Source of the DNA: Umbilicaria muhlenbergii
Taxonomy: Eukaryota; Ascomycota; Lecanoromycetes; Umbilicariales; Umbilicariaceae
Reading direction: 5' to 3'
DNA length: 64,000 bases
NCBI GenBank assembly: GCA_000611775.1
Contig: KK106982.1
Coordinates: 1,116,001 to 1,180,000, forward strand
Within the stretch, counting starts at the first letter, position 1. Every line of letters begins with the position of its first letter. The position numbers and the translations under genes are program-made. Shown here in pieces: positions 1-10,530 of this stretch. The notes under the pieces were generated by a model, which saw only the letters and a list, made by a program, of their open reading frames with translations, was not told the DNA's origin and ran no database searches.

Positions 1-62
1 TACACAGGAAATGTAGTATAGATATATGAATACGGCTTGAGCTATCTGCTGACAATCAATAG

Positions 63-950
63 CGTCTATCAGGAATATCTTGCGAAGACACTGACTGATA
101 AGTACGGTAACCTGAGTGTACACATGGACAAGATCATAAACGATGCCAACTCTGAGATCGAGAGTCTCCATCACAAGCTAGATTGTCAGTCTGGAATACA
201 CTCAATTTATGTCGGTTTATGCTAACGTCTCCTTTCAGCCATGCATGTCGACCAGGATAAGCTTAAGATGGACAATGCAAATCTGGTGCAAGCTTTTCGT
301 GAAAAGAGCCGTAAACACCAGCAAACGCAGGAGCTTTATGATAGACTCAAGCGCAAGGAGATGACTGCTGCAACTCAGTCCGCAGCTTTCGAATCTGTAG
401 ATGAGGTTCTTCAGTCCGCTACAAGCCGCCAATTGCCACTCAATACCGGTAACAGCCACCATATCCAGCAACTACGATCCAACTCGAGAGCCCCAAGCCA
501 GCCTCCATTACCACAGTTTACCCAGGATTACACTGGTGCGGAGCGCTTGAACAATCACCAGAGAGGCGGAAGTGGAGGGATGATGCCGCCACCGCCTGTT
601 CGTGCCGGAGCAGGATACAACAACTCCGCTTATGGTTCCCGCAAGTCTATCCCATCCTTTGCAAGTATAATTCTGACCCGCAAATAGAGAACGAGATGAT
701 GGCAACACCCTCACAACATCGCACGCGACTGGGATCCTCTATTCGAGTCTTCGGACAACAGGGTGCAGGCGAGGGTCCTGTCAACATGGGCGGTTATGCT
801 ACAGGGGGTGGGCACAGCCAGACTCCGTCTCAGCGGCACCCGCTTGGCGCAGTCAACGTCAACAGTGTCAGCAGATCCGGCATTAGTGGCTACGGCATGA
901 GCGCGGGCATGAAAGTGGGCAGGCAGCAAGGCACAAGTGCGTCTTCTTAG
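63..950 (+). CDS. HEI10/CCNB1IP1 (Zip3-type) meiotic crossover protein, C-terminal part
   Basis: This is the C-terminal part of a probable HEI10/CCNB1IP1-family SUMO/ubiquitin ligase that promotes meiotic crossover formation. The RING domain must lie left of the window. Visible exons are 63-184, 239-634 and 688-950. The first intron in view ends at an AATAG acceptor (58-62) just after a CTGAC branch motif. Intron 185-238 (54 nt) joins two halves of a coiled coil running from VYQEYLAKTLTDKYGNL to FREKSRKHQQTQELYDRLKR, which resembles the family's central coil. The tail is low-complexity, with polyproline and a HRTRLGSSIRVFG motif. The reading frame changes near 640-690. A 53-nt intron at 635-687 with a weak GTTCCC donor but a good CTGAC branch would explain it; an indel is the alternative. 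The family call rests on the coiled coil and tail only. Confidence 0.55.
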
Positions 951-1720
951 GTTCTCCTCTTCTTACCGTCGGAGCAGGGTGCTTCGCATCGATTGTTAAA
1001 GCGTCAAAAATCGCTGACTTGTCCCTAGCTTCAAAAGAGGTTGGCAGGAGCCAAAATGGCGACGCTTACTACTTTTGATAAGACTCTACTTTTGAACTCT
1101 TTGCTTCATGTCCTTTGGCATCGGTCGTGATGTCTAGATTTTTTGAAGTTCTCTTGGTATTGCAGACCCTAAAGCAACGTAAGTAGCAATTCTCAGACTA
1201 GGACGCCCCCCAATACTCAAACGGCGAAGAAACTGTCGAAGAAGATCAATTGTTGTGCCATCTGCGCTTTTGGGTTTATTGATTCACAACGTGCCTTTCA
1301 TTATCGGTCTGATGGTGAGGATCCCTCGGCTTTCTCTGCCTCCAAAATGTCCCTCGTTTTAAGAGTGCGCCTGGGGCTCGAAGCCGTTTCCGGAATACTC
1401 GAAGAGGATGTGGATTGAAACGGTGCTCTAAGCAGTAAGAATACAACAAAGACGATTGCTCAAATGCGTATTTTTTCCCGAGGGGCTTCTACCATAACGG
1501 TGCTTTGTTCTTTCGGCGGCTCATCGATAGTGATCAATGTTCAATTTTCTCTTTGTTTGCATATCATAGTATAAGAAGATCTTCAGGATTATGAACGCCC
1601 GTGTCAGCAATTTTCACAGCAGCTCGACTCGATCTACTTTTGCTGCTGCAAGTTTAGACGGAACTGTTCGAAGCTACTGCTTACTGCCTCAATTGCCTGG
1701 CGACCTCCCGAGTATACACA
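951..1720. other. Intergenic, 3' and 5' flanks
   Basis: This holds the 3' flank of the HEI10-like gene and the 5' flank of the Cys-rich gene. Only short open frames occur, and none has coding character. I see nothing else in it. Confidence 0.6.
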
Positions 1721-2557
1721 ATGGCCGCACCGCCGCCGCCGCCAAATGGGCCACCACCACCACCACCACCACCAAATGCGGCCCCAGGTCCAGGTCGCAT
1801 GGCTTATTACAGAGCCCAAAACCCGGGTATTACTGGACTTGAAGTCATTCTTTCGGGGCCGATCCAGGATGCTATCGCCACAATCACTCCTGTTCTCAAC
1901 CAGTATGACATTGACTCACTGCGGACTGCGTCTCCGCGCTGGATGGGCGGGCTGCCAGATGTGCCATTCGATGAAGAGGGGCCTGACTGCAATGAAGATT
2001 ATTGGGGAGGTTTGGGAGGACATCTACTTCTTCAACCATGTACAACGGGCGCCCAGTCGAAAGTAGCGATGAGACGTTGTGAGAGAGATACGGACGTGGG
2101 GCACGCAAACCCACGAAATCATCATGTATGCCAAGCATGCAGAGACCATAATGCGGGTGTCCGCGGCCACGAGTTGCAGCTCGTCAAGGAATCCAACTTG
2201 GTGAATGTCTGCAATCCGTGCAGGGACTTGATTTTAAGGCAAACCCCTTGGCAGGGTCAGAATTTCAGCACGTGCTCTTGCCAGACTAGGATCGACCAGC
2301 GTACTCCGGGCTGGGGATGCCATGACTGCTGCTGGGCCCCCATCAGGGACCTTTGGCAAGATGGTGGGCGTCTCCGTGAGGGCCTCTACTACACACGAAA
2401 GTCGGAGCTTGGAGGTGTAACTGTGGACCGAGTTCGTAACCCACGTCGCAAAACGCCAGCCTGCCCGAATTGCAGCGGTCGAAATAGGAGTACCCAAAGA
2501 ACGGTGCTGATGTGCTTGGTTTGCAGGGGTCATGATGTCCGCCATGGCCGCACTTAG
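1721..2557 (+). CDS. Hypothetical Cys-rich protein with N-terminal polyproline
   Basis: This is a single-exon frame of 278 residues that I do not recognise. The first 25 residues are a polyproline stretch encoded partly by a CCA/CCG repeat. Residues about 35-75 (GLEVILSGPIQDAIATI, then YDIDSLRTASPRW) look like an amphipathic helical pair, possibly a degenerate F-box. From residue about 135 onward there are at least five CxxC-type pairs (VCQACRDH, VCNPCRD, CHDCC, CPNC, CLVC), spaced as in treble-clef or zinc-ribbon modules, so zinc binding is likely. No signal peptide or membrane segment is visible. The start is the ATG ahead of the proline run; no upstream in-frame ATG is evident. It is probably a lineage-specific fungal gene. 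Function is unknown. Confidence 0.6.
   Translation: MAAPPPPPNGPPPPPPPPNAAPGPGRMAYYRAQNPGITGLEVILSGPIQDAIATITPVLNQYDIDSLRTASPRWMGGLPDVPFDEEGPDCNEDYWGGLGGHLLLQPCTTGAQSKVAMRRCERDTDVGHANPRNHHVCQACRDHNAGVRGHELQLVKESNLVNVCNPCRDLILRQTPWQGQNFSTCSCQTRIDQRTPGWGCHDCCWAPIRDLWQDGGRLREGLYYTRKSELGGVTVDRVRNPRRKTPACPNCSGRNRSTQRTVLMCLVCRGHDVRHGRT
1750..1773 (+). repeat. CCA trinucleotide microsatellite encoding Pro
   Basis: A run of CCA triplets inside the start of the Cys-rich gene encodes eight or so consecutive prolines. It is likely to vary in length between strains. Confidence 0.75.
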
Positions 2558-3311
2558 TGAGACGCGTGAAAGCTTCCGGAGGGCCCCAGTAGGAGGACAT
2601 GGGTCGGGAAAACGAGGTATTAGTCTAGGTAGCCCGTCCCCACTTCTAGGTCTGGTGGAGGGAGCCGCGGGATCTGATGGCTGCTATGTATTCCGCAATT
2701 TAGTACTGTTTGCCTTAATTCATGAACCTTTTGCGAATCTTTGTTATTACCATATTCTATCATCTATATCCCTCAAATCTGTACGGTTCTTGCGATGCTT
2801 AACGGTTTACTTGATGTCCTTGTGTATTCGCAGTTGCTATGATTGATACTGAAAATTGCCCCCCTTGAGGCTCCTCTGAGGGCTATAGGATGAACTGTCT
2901 AAGTTGTATTGTTATGTACATTGTTAAATTTAGTGGCAGTCCTGCGTCGGAGGACCGTATTGTCACTGAGTAAAAGGCTGCTAGGGGATCCCCGGACTGA
3001 AAATTGCACATACTACTTATTATAAAGGAACTACAATTCTTCCAAACAAAGGATTAATCTAATTCTGGCACTTTGCTTTCACGGACTTTTCTCGTTTGAA
3101 GCATTTTCATTGTGTGAAGTCTAAAGAACCTATAAGACAATGTATTTCTTTATCATCCACAGTCATTGTGAAAAACATGAAGGAAACTGTCTCTCCTTTA
3201 TAATCTCTGCGATACGCTGCCATTGTACCGGCAAATCACACGTGTAAAAGTTTCATGCAAGAACTTGAACAGTAAGCACACAACCTCTGTACAGCTAACA
3301 ATCTTCAGCCA
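2558..3311. other. Intergenic
   Basis: AT-rich spacer between the Cys-rich gene and the coiled-coil gene. The only long frame (2532-2846) overlaps the end of the upstream gene and has no coding signature. Nothing else is seen. Confidence 0.6.
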
Positions 3312-5441
3312 ATGCCTCCAAAAACAATCAAAGACCATGCGGTGGAGATCGGTGATGAACCGCACTTTCATGAAGCAGACCGCAGCAAAAATGCTCCGCT
3401 AGATCGTTTCCACCGAGAACATCCGCGTCGACCTTCACCCCTGTCGGCGTCTACCACCTCTGAGGAACTGGGAGGGCCGCCTAAGGAAGACACTCTTGGG
3501 GATGGCACCCCTTCACGCCCGCCATCACCGGCTCTCCAGCGGCCGAGACTGACGATTAACACCGCCGTGGCAACTGCCTCCACGCCTTCAAGGGGCCCAG
3601 TAAGTCCCGATACGCCAGTTGTTTCTCCCGTGTCTCCACTGTCGCCAGTCTCTCCTATTAATCTTCTATCTTCTAGCCCAGCACCCAGGTACCCTGTCAA
3701 CCTTGGAATCCGTCCAACAGGCCTGAGGAACCCCGTTTTACGAATAGATACATCCTCTTCTCAATCGAGCCAGACAACGAAATGGATCGCTCACGTTCCT
3801 CCTGCGACTTTCGCTCCTTCAGACGTCGCCGCCTCTCTCACTGACCAACGCACTTTGCTCAACCAGCGTGAGCTAATCCGCAGAAGAATCGCCCCAGTTC
3901 TCGAGCCTGCCCTTCACCCAGAGACAAGAGTTTCGAGTGTGAATGTCGCGGGTATGTATCGTGCGATCCGGACAGTGCGTGCCGAGATAACTGATGTGAA
4001 GGACTGGCAGCTCGCCGAGGCGGTCAAAGATTACGTGGGGCAATTTGGTGATTGGGAACTTTTCAAAGGGAGGTACTTCAGGGCAAACAGAGACAGGATT
4101 CGTTTGAGGGACCAGAACAGGTTTCTAGAAGGTGAGGTGCGGAGACTGGAGATGGCTCAGAGGGCGCAGAGAGACATCCTGCAGTATAAGACGACACAGA
4201 GACAAGCAAGAGGCATGGATCAAGACCCAGCATTATCGGCAGACAGTGAGTTGCAAGCATTGAGAGACGAGCTGGCGAGCCGGGACGCGGCCGTGGCAGA
4301 ATGGAGTGAGACTGAAGATGGCTATATCAAAGAAGTCTCAAACATTGAAAAATGGATCAATGACTTGCAGCATGAGAAGGAAACGTGGAAGAGAGATGAA
4401 GCTAAGTTAAGGTTGAAAGTGAAAGAGCTGAAGAAAAGGGACACACAACAACAGACGGAGCTCGCCAGTTCCACACAAGGACAAGGAACAAGCAGCAATG
4501 TTTCATCAAGCTTACCGTCATCCGAGACAACCCAAGACAGTACAAGTGTTGCTAGTCAGCTAAGAGCAGATAACACAACACTACAACGCCACTTGCAGGA
4601 TGCCCAAGCGATCTCCGCTTCCATGACCACACGCCTCACAGCTCTCACGACGGAAACCTCTTCCAGTGGCCCCGCCAAAGACAACGACGAAGCCCTGATC
4701 GCCGAAGTCGAAAGACTCAGCGAAGAAAACGAGCGCCTAATGACAGCCATGGACCAAATGAGCAGACAAATCAGTGCCACCCGTCGGCAGCAAGAGCAAG
4801 CCCAAAGCCAGCCGGACTCCTCATCCGCTTCCACCCAAACCGAAGTCCTAGGAAATTCAGACGCCGAAACACAATCCCAAGGCCCCGCTCACTCAGACGC
4901 CTCTTCACAAACAACCTCTGAAGACGAAGACGGTTTCTCGGATACGCCAGGCAATCCCCCGACCACCGCGGCCTGCCAAAGGCGCTGCGCCGAGCTGCTC
5001 GCCCTCCTCGCCGCGGAAAGAAACGCTCACGCACACACCCAGGCCCTCTTCCGCGACTTCCGCATTCGCGTCGGTGAGGCCCAACTTTCCCAGCAACAGG
5101 GGCAGTCCTCTCAGTCTTCGACTCCAGAAGAAGAAGAAGAAGAAGAAGAAGAAGACCCCCTCGAGGAAACAAGCGACACCCCCGACCACCAACCCTGTAG
5201 ACGACTCCTACAGGACGCACGAACTGCGCATGCGGATACGAAGGAAAAGCTCAGGGTGGTGTGGAGCGAGTTTAAGAACTTGAATCGGGCGCATTCGGAG
5301 CTTTTGGATGAGTTTGATGCGGTGGAGGTGAGGAGGGAGAGGGAAGAGGAGAGGAGGGATGAGGAGATTAGGGGGTGGCAGGGGAGGTTGAGGGGGATGA
5401 GGGAGATGATTGAGGAGTTTGATGCTGGGAGAGGGAGGTGA
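3312..5441 (+). CDS. Hypothetical coiled-coil protein, 709 aa
   Basis: An intronless gene for a 709-residue protein of unknown function. The first 160 residues are disordered and rich in Pro/Ser, with repeated SPVSP-type motifs that could be proline-directed kinase sites. A compact conserved-looking segment follows at about 155-275 (PPATFAPSDVAASLTDQRTL to KDYVGQFGDWELFKGRYFR). Heptad-rich coiled coils then span about 265-380, 415-490 and 620-705, separated by Ser/Thr/Gln-rich linkers. An acidic run of Glu at about residue 608-615 comes from a GAA microsatellite. No catalytic motif, signal peptide or membrane segment is visible. The layout suggests a cytoskeletal or scaffold protein, but that is inference only. 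Confidence 0.75.
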   Translation: MPPKTIKDHAVEIGDEPHFHEADRSKNAPLDRFHREHPRRPSPLSASTTSEELGGPPKEDTLGDGTPSRPPSPALQRPRLTINTAVATASTPSRGPVSPDTPVVSPVSPLSPVSPINLLSSSPAPRYPVNLGIRPTGLRNPVLRIDTSSSQSSQTTKWIAHVPPATFAPSDVAASLTDQRTLLNQRELIRRRIAPVLEPALHPETRVSSVNVAGMYRAIRTVRAEITDVKDWQLAEAVKDYVGQFGDWELFKGRYFRANRDRIRLRDQNRFLEGEVRRLEMAQRAQRDILQYKTTQRQARGMDQDPALSADSELQALRDELASRDAAVAEWSETEDGYIKEVSNIEKWINDLQHEKETWKRDEAKLRLKVKELKKRDTQQQTELASSTQGQGTSSNVSSSLPSSETTQDSTSVASQLRADNTTLQRHLQDAQAISASMTTRLTALTTETSSSGPAKDNDEALIAEVERLSEENERLMTAMDQMSRQISATRRQQEQAQSQPDSSSASTQTEVLGNSDAETQSQGPAHSDASSQTTSEDEDGFSDTPGNPPTTAACQRRCAELLALLAAERNAHAHTQALFRDFRIRVGEAQLSQQQGQSSQSSTPEEEEEEEEEDPLEETSDTPDHQPCRRLLQDARTAHADTKEKLRVVWSEFKNLNRAHSELLDEFDAVEVRREREEERRDEEIRGWQGRLRGMREMIEEFDAGRGR
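5130..5153 (+). repeat. GAA microsatellite encoding poly-Glu
   Basis: A run of GAA triplets within the coiled-coil gene encodes an acidic patch between two coils. It keeps the reading frame. Confidence 0.8.
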
Positions 5442-5848
5442 GGAGGTTGGAGGTGAGTTGTTTCTGTTTGTTGTATAATGCGCCTGTTTTGAGTTGTATA
5501 TGTATACTTTGAGATCGTTAGGAGTTTAGTTATTATCAGGAGTTTGAGGACTTCTCTTTCCATCATTGCTTTTATCATGTCAGACGTAATAATGAAAGAG
5601 TTAACAGTTCTGAGCAGGGGGTCCCTTGGACTACTTGATCACGCAGAAAGTTTGGAAAAATGTTTAGTGTGGAGGTATTAGGAGACCTTGATTCTAATAA
5701 TTTCCAGCCCAATGATTACCACATGATATCTTCATAATGGTATTATCAAGAGGGTCCTCAGCCACGGACTACGACTTATATTACCCGTATACCCAACGCC
5801 ATCGCATTTTCACAGCCCTATCCCGACTGACTTATGCAAGTTCCCTCA
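5442..5848. other. Intergenic between convergent genes
   Basis: Shared 3' flank of the coiled-coil gene (plus) and the GPI repeat protein (minus). No gene is seen. Confidence 0.6.
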
Positions 5849-8654
5849 TTATGTTATCAAGACACCTAAGGAAAAGCAAAGAAAGCTTCCAATTAGACCC
5901 CGCACAGGTCTCGAAATCGAACCTGCTCCAGTAGAGAAACCAAACCCAGTACCCGAGGCAGCCGGCGGCGCGATAGTCGTGGAGGGCAGACCTACCCCAC
6001 TGGGTCCGATAATGACGGTCTTGCCGGAAATAACCAGGGTTTCCGTAGGTGCACCGCTACCGATTGCGTAAGTAGAGCCATCAATAACAACATCAGTTGG
6101 CTCAATCGAGAAGGTAAGGCCATCAGCAACCACCGGTGTCGGTGTGACGGAAGGCAAACCAGGCGGCGCAATAGTTGTGGAGGGTAATACTACCCCGCCC
6201 GGTCCTATAACGACAGTTTCGCCCGAAATCACCAAAGTCTCGGTGGGAGCACCACTACCGATTGCATATTTAGAGCCACCAATGATAACGTCCGTTGGCT
6301 CAATCGAAAATGTAATACCATCGGCAGTCACCGGCGTTGGCGTGATGGATGGTAGGGAAGGTGGGACGAGGGTCGTCAAGGGTAGACCAACCCCACCCGG
6401 TCCTATACTGACCGTCTCAGTGCCGATGACGACGGTTTTCGGGACCGAGCCGGGGCCGATAGCATAGGTAGTACCGCTGATGACAGCTTGGGTGGCGTCT
6501 ATGGAGAATGTCAAGCCATCCACCACAACAGGTGAGGGAACTGTGGGCGGATAGAATGGCAGAATGGTCGTTGAAGGTAGACCAACCCCACCCGGTCCTA
6601 GACTGACCGTCTCAGAACCAATGACAACTGTCTTTGGGGCCGAGCCGGGTCCAACAGCATAGGTATTTCCGCTGATTACAGCTTGGGTGGCGTCGATAGA
6701 GAAAGTCAAGCCATCCACCACAACAGGCGAGGGAGCTACCGGTGGATAGAATGGCAGAATCGTCGTCGAAGGTAAACGCACGCCACCAGGTCCGAAACTG
6801 AGTGTCTCTGTGCCGATCACGACGGTCTGAGGAGTTGCTCCGCTTCCAATGGCGTAAGTGACGCCGTTGACGACAGCTTTGTTGGAGCCAACATCGATTT
6901 TCAAGCCGTCCGCTACTACCGACGAAATGGTAGGGACTGCCTGTCCTGTTGGGATTGGCACAGTAGTGCTGGCAAACCCGATGCCATTCGCGCCTATGCG
7001 GATTGTTTGCCCATCTAGAACCGTTGTTATCGTGGGGTTGCCTGGAGAGAACAAGTATGTTGAAGATCCAACAACGGCAGCTGAAGGGCCTAGTGAGAAG
7101 GTGATGCTTCCCACGGTCACAGCTGATAGTGTGGGTGAAGCAGCCGCTGCGGTAATAGGAATTGTTGTTCCAGGTGCGACTAATCGAGATGGTCCGAGAG
7201 TGAAAGATTGTCCTTGGTACACGACAACCTGCGAATAAGCTGTAAGTGGTATTGTTGCGCTCGGAGCGATGAACTCGGAAGGGTTTATAGAGATCTTTTG
7301 TCCGTTGTAGGTCAAAGCCACAGCTTCAGCCACGACAGATGAGCCGCTCGCAGCCGGAGGGATGACTAGGGGTATTAGGGGTGCCCCAGCTGCAGATGTG
7401 TGACTGTCCACCACAACATTTGAAGGCGCTATAGAAGTGTGGATCTCGGCAGCTGCGATCTTACTCGGAGCTGTCACAGCTGGTATTAGGTCGCTGACCG
7501 GTTTTAGAACAAACACAACAGCGGGGATGGCAGCAACCATGGCATCGCTGGAGGCCGCTGCGATGACTAATGCAACACCTGCGAGATGTCCAGCCGGTGC
7601 GACAGAAGCAGCTCCAGATCCTGATCTGTCAACCGGTGGAAGGTTCGCAGGGGTACTCGTCGGTACGGAGATTACTCCAGTTACAAAAGATGTGGTGATC
7701 CGGGTATCAACCGCGGGAGTAGGAGCTTCTCCAATAGCTGTGTGATCGGGTATAGGAACAGGTACAGGTATGGTAGTTGGCCCAAGTGTGGGATTTTTGG
7801 TGACAGTGGGTTGAGTCTGAGGACCAAAACTAAGGCTGACAGATTCAGCAGGAACAGTGACCACCGCGGGTGATTTCTTCGTTATCAGTACAGTGACCAG
7901 CTGCGTCGCGGTCGCTTCCATCGATTCGAAAAAAGGAGCCGGACCATTGCAGTGCCGGCAACGGGACGTGTGGCAACTCGTTGATGTTACGTTCCCGCAT
8001 AAAGGGAGGGGCTGAAGGAGGATCGGTGGAGGGCTGGGGGCGCCCGCCGTTATGGTGATGGTCTCGTTCGTCAACAAGATTGTGGACGTCACAGGAACAT
8101 ACAAATAACCAGGACAGGTCGTCAAAAAGGAGGAGCAGGCGCCCGGTCTTCCAGTTCCATGATATGAATTGGCTGTTGAGATCGATTCATTTTGGGCACC
8201 TTGAGTGCTCGATGCAATCGACGCGGGGAGTGAATGCTGCCCTCGAGTGGAGTGTTCTACCCGGATAGATGTAGTTTGATTTATAGTAGTCGAAGAGCCG
8301 CTAAATACTGGATGTTGGTTCGATGATCGCGGTGGGCCAACCTTTATTGAAACCGTTGGAAGTGCAGTCGCAGATGGGCTCTCCAAAGAAAATGAGGACA
8401 ACGACGTTGACAATGATAGTGACTGTGTTGAGATAGTTGACGTTGGAGTTAGTCCGTTAAGATCTGGAACGAAAGTTGTGTTGGCAGCAGAGTATTGCCT
8501 CCGAAAGCGGACTTGGAGCTATTAGTAAAACTAAATGGCAGCGAACCAGCATCTATATCAACCTACAAGGAGAAGAGGCAAAGTGGTCCTCAAGGGCTTT
8601 AGTACACGCCGAAAACACAAGCGCGGCGCACAAGACCTGTAGACAGTGAGGCAT
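5849..8654 (-). CDS. GPI-anchored Ser/Thr-rich cell-wall protein with about 65-aa tandem repeats
   Basis: One long frame (8413 down to 5849, 854 codons) is rich in Ser, Thr, Pro, Val and Gly. Its C-terminal half is about seven units of roughly 65 residues, each with the pattern DGLTFSI...Y.IG.G..P.T.VI..ETV.IGPGGV.LPSTT; the last five units are closely alike. The extreme C-terminus is a short hydrophobic stretch (LIGSFLCFSLGVLIT) after a small-residue region, as in GPI-attachment signals. The long frame lacks a convincing start. About 240 nt upstream, an ATG at 8654 opens MPHCLQVLCAALVFSACTKA, a good signal peptide. A stretch in a third frame (DAGSLPFSFTNSSKSAFGG) and a TTGTAG acceptor suggest one or two introns between 8654 and 8413 that I could not place. 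It is likely an exported wall or adhesion protein. Confidence 0.7.
5960..7300 (-). repeat. Tandem protein-coding repeat, about 195 bp per unit
   Basis: Recurring DNA blocks encode the 65-residue units of the GPI protein. Near-identical stretches recur about every 190-200 bp, for example around 6390, 6590 and 6780, and around 6010 and 6205. The two outer units at the 7300 end are more diverged, which fits stepwise duplication towards the C-terminus. Confidence 0.75.
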
Positions 8655-10530
8655 GGTGATGCTTTAGTTGGTTACGCCTGACCTGTGTCTATGTTGCTGA
8701 CGTCCGGAAGAGCCTCCGCTATGTCAAGAGCAGCGTGACCAGCATCACACAACAAGCACAACAGAAGAAAGGACTAAGAATGTAGTATTGAAACGACAGA
8801 CAAAGGCACAGGAGAGAAAAGGAGCAGTATGACGATAGATACTCTGTATATCTACTTGGGACGTTATGTAGCACAGAAAATGACCTAGGCACCCATGTGG
8901 CGTACCAGCCCCGATGGCCTTGACCTTTCGACGATCCATGGCCCTCGAACTTCAGCCGGTACATGAATCCTGCCCTATGAGTAGGCGATTGCGTGTTCAA
9001 TGGTGTGTGCAGTGCGTGTTTGTACCCCAGAAAGCCGCCCTTGGGGCCGGTGGGACCGTTATCTGTTGGCGGAAGTAACATGATGCCCAGGTCGGCCCAT
9101 CCGTCAGGGTAAGCACTAAAGAGGAGGAAGGAATTACGTAGCGTACGCATCCATGCCATGCAGTTGAAATGAAAGCGGCGGAGGATGAACAAGAGAGCAT
9201 GGAAAACACGAGGGAGGGTTGTCCAGTAGATCGAATCGATTGGCTGTCGGGGCTAGGTCTATAATGAGAAATACCTAACTAGGAATGCCTGGTGAAACCG
9301 AAGGGCTGAGGAGGCTGAGTCCGAACTCCCGTCAGTGGATTGCGCATTTCCCTTGGCCCCCTCCAGCTGTCTGTAGCTCGACTCTCGGCGTGAGACTTGG
9401 GACTACAGCGATGCTACCCACACCGTGCTCGTAAAGGAGGCTCTTGGTGACTTCCGGCCGCCTTCTCGTCGTCGTGCCGTGTGTCACTCAGCCCCGGGTG
9501 AAAGTCGCACAATGACAAATGTACTCGGGAAATTCCAATAGTGTTATGCAGCGCGGTATTGGAAAATGGAGAATCGGAGCATACGTCAATGCCTCAATGC
9601 ATGCACCGCCATGTGCGCGTCTAGGCAGTTGCAGGAGCAAGGCAGATTTCCTCACTACCTTAGGGCGCACTGTCGTTCCCAGTCAAAGGACCTCCTCGAT
9701 GACTGAGCAATGAGAACGATGATCAGGAGATCTTGGCATTGGACCTGCAGAGATCCATATCTTCTACCTCGGTGCTTTCTCTGCATCATTATTCCTCCCA
9801 ACCGGTCTTGATTGTTTGATTCGTCGAAGGGAACCCCAGCTAGAGAGTGCCTACTGCCGACTGCCCCTCCGTAGCCTTGGCCAATTTAGCCGACTGCGCC
9901 GCACGCACATGTGTCTACTTTCCCGGCTACTACACGCCGGAGGGCACCAATGCAGGTCCATCGGTGGGGAGGGCGGGCTATGTATGACACCTAGAAATAG
10001 AAGTCGCTCATAGTCCCTCAGCCGCTTGGTGCAACTACCCGGTTGATGCGTCTTGATCGCCATTACAAGTTACGGTAGCATGGCCTTCTGTCCTTGCCAG
10101 GGGCGCCTCCACCGTCCTTTTATCTGCCTAGCTTCGAAGCTCCCCTACTGTTACGGACATAAGATGCTTACTTGGCATGGGTGGTATCGACTTTGAATGG
10201 CTTGCTCACTGGTGACCCCTCTACTCTGATCATTTACCACATGTCTATCCTATCTACAACGTTACATATCGAATTGTCGTGCACAGTCTTTGTGCGCTTC
10301 TGCTTTGCTCCTGCTATATTGCGGTGCTTGCAGGTCGTTTCTATTTCTTTCTGACCCTGCTATCATCGCTCTCATAGGTAGCTGAGGCTCCTAGGCAACT
10401 GGGGTCCATGCGGTATCTGCTGGGCTCTTCAGAGTAGCGCTTTTTGCGCGGTCTCTTGCTACAACACCTCTCTCGACGTCTGACATCAGCTGCCATCAGG
10501 CGGTTCAGATACCGCCAAGCCAAATGTACA
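8655..10530. other. Gene-poor region with coding-like scraps
   Basis: No complete gene could be built here. A stretch at about 9847-9984 reads as a Cys-containing peptide (VPTADCPSVALANLADCAAR, then TCVYFPGYYTPEG) behind a possible CTAG acceptor. Another at 9320-9390 (ELPSVDCAFPLAPSSC) has similar composition. These may be exons of a small secreted Cys-rich gene or remains of one. Longer frames (for example 8719-9192 minus) show no domain. Confidence 0.35.

Noticed and set aside
4771-5220. Minus-strand 149-codon frame with a poly-Leu run
   Set aside because: This is the antisense of the GAA microsatellite and coiled-coil region of the plus-strand gene.
8719-9192. 157-codon minus-strand frame with a hydrophobic tail
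   Set aside because: No domain and no plausible flanking exons; its hydrophobic end is explained by pyrimidine-rich sequence. It is too weak to list as a gene.
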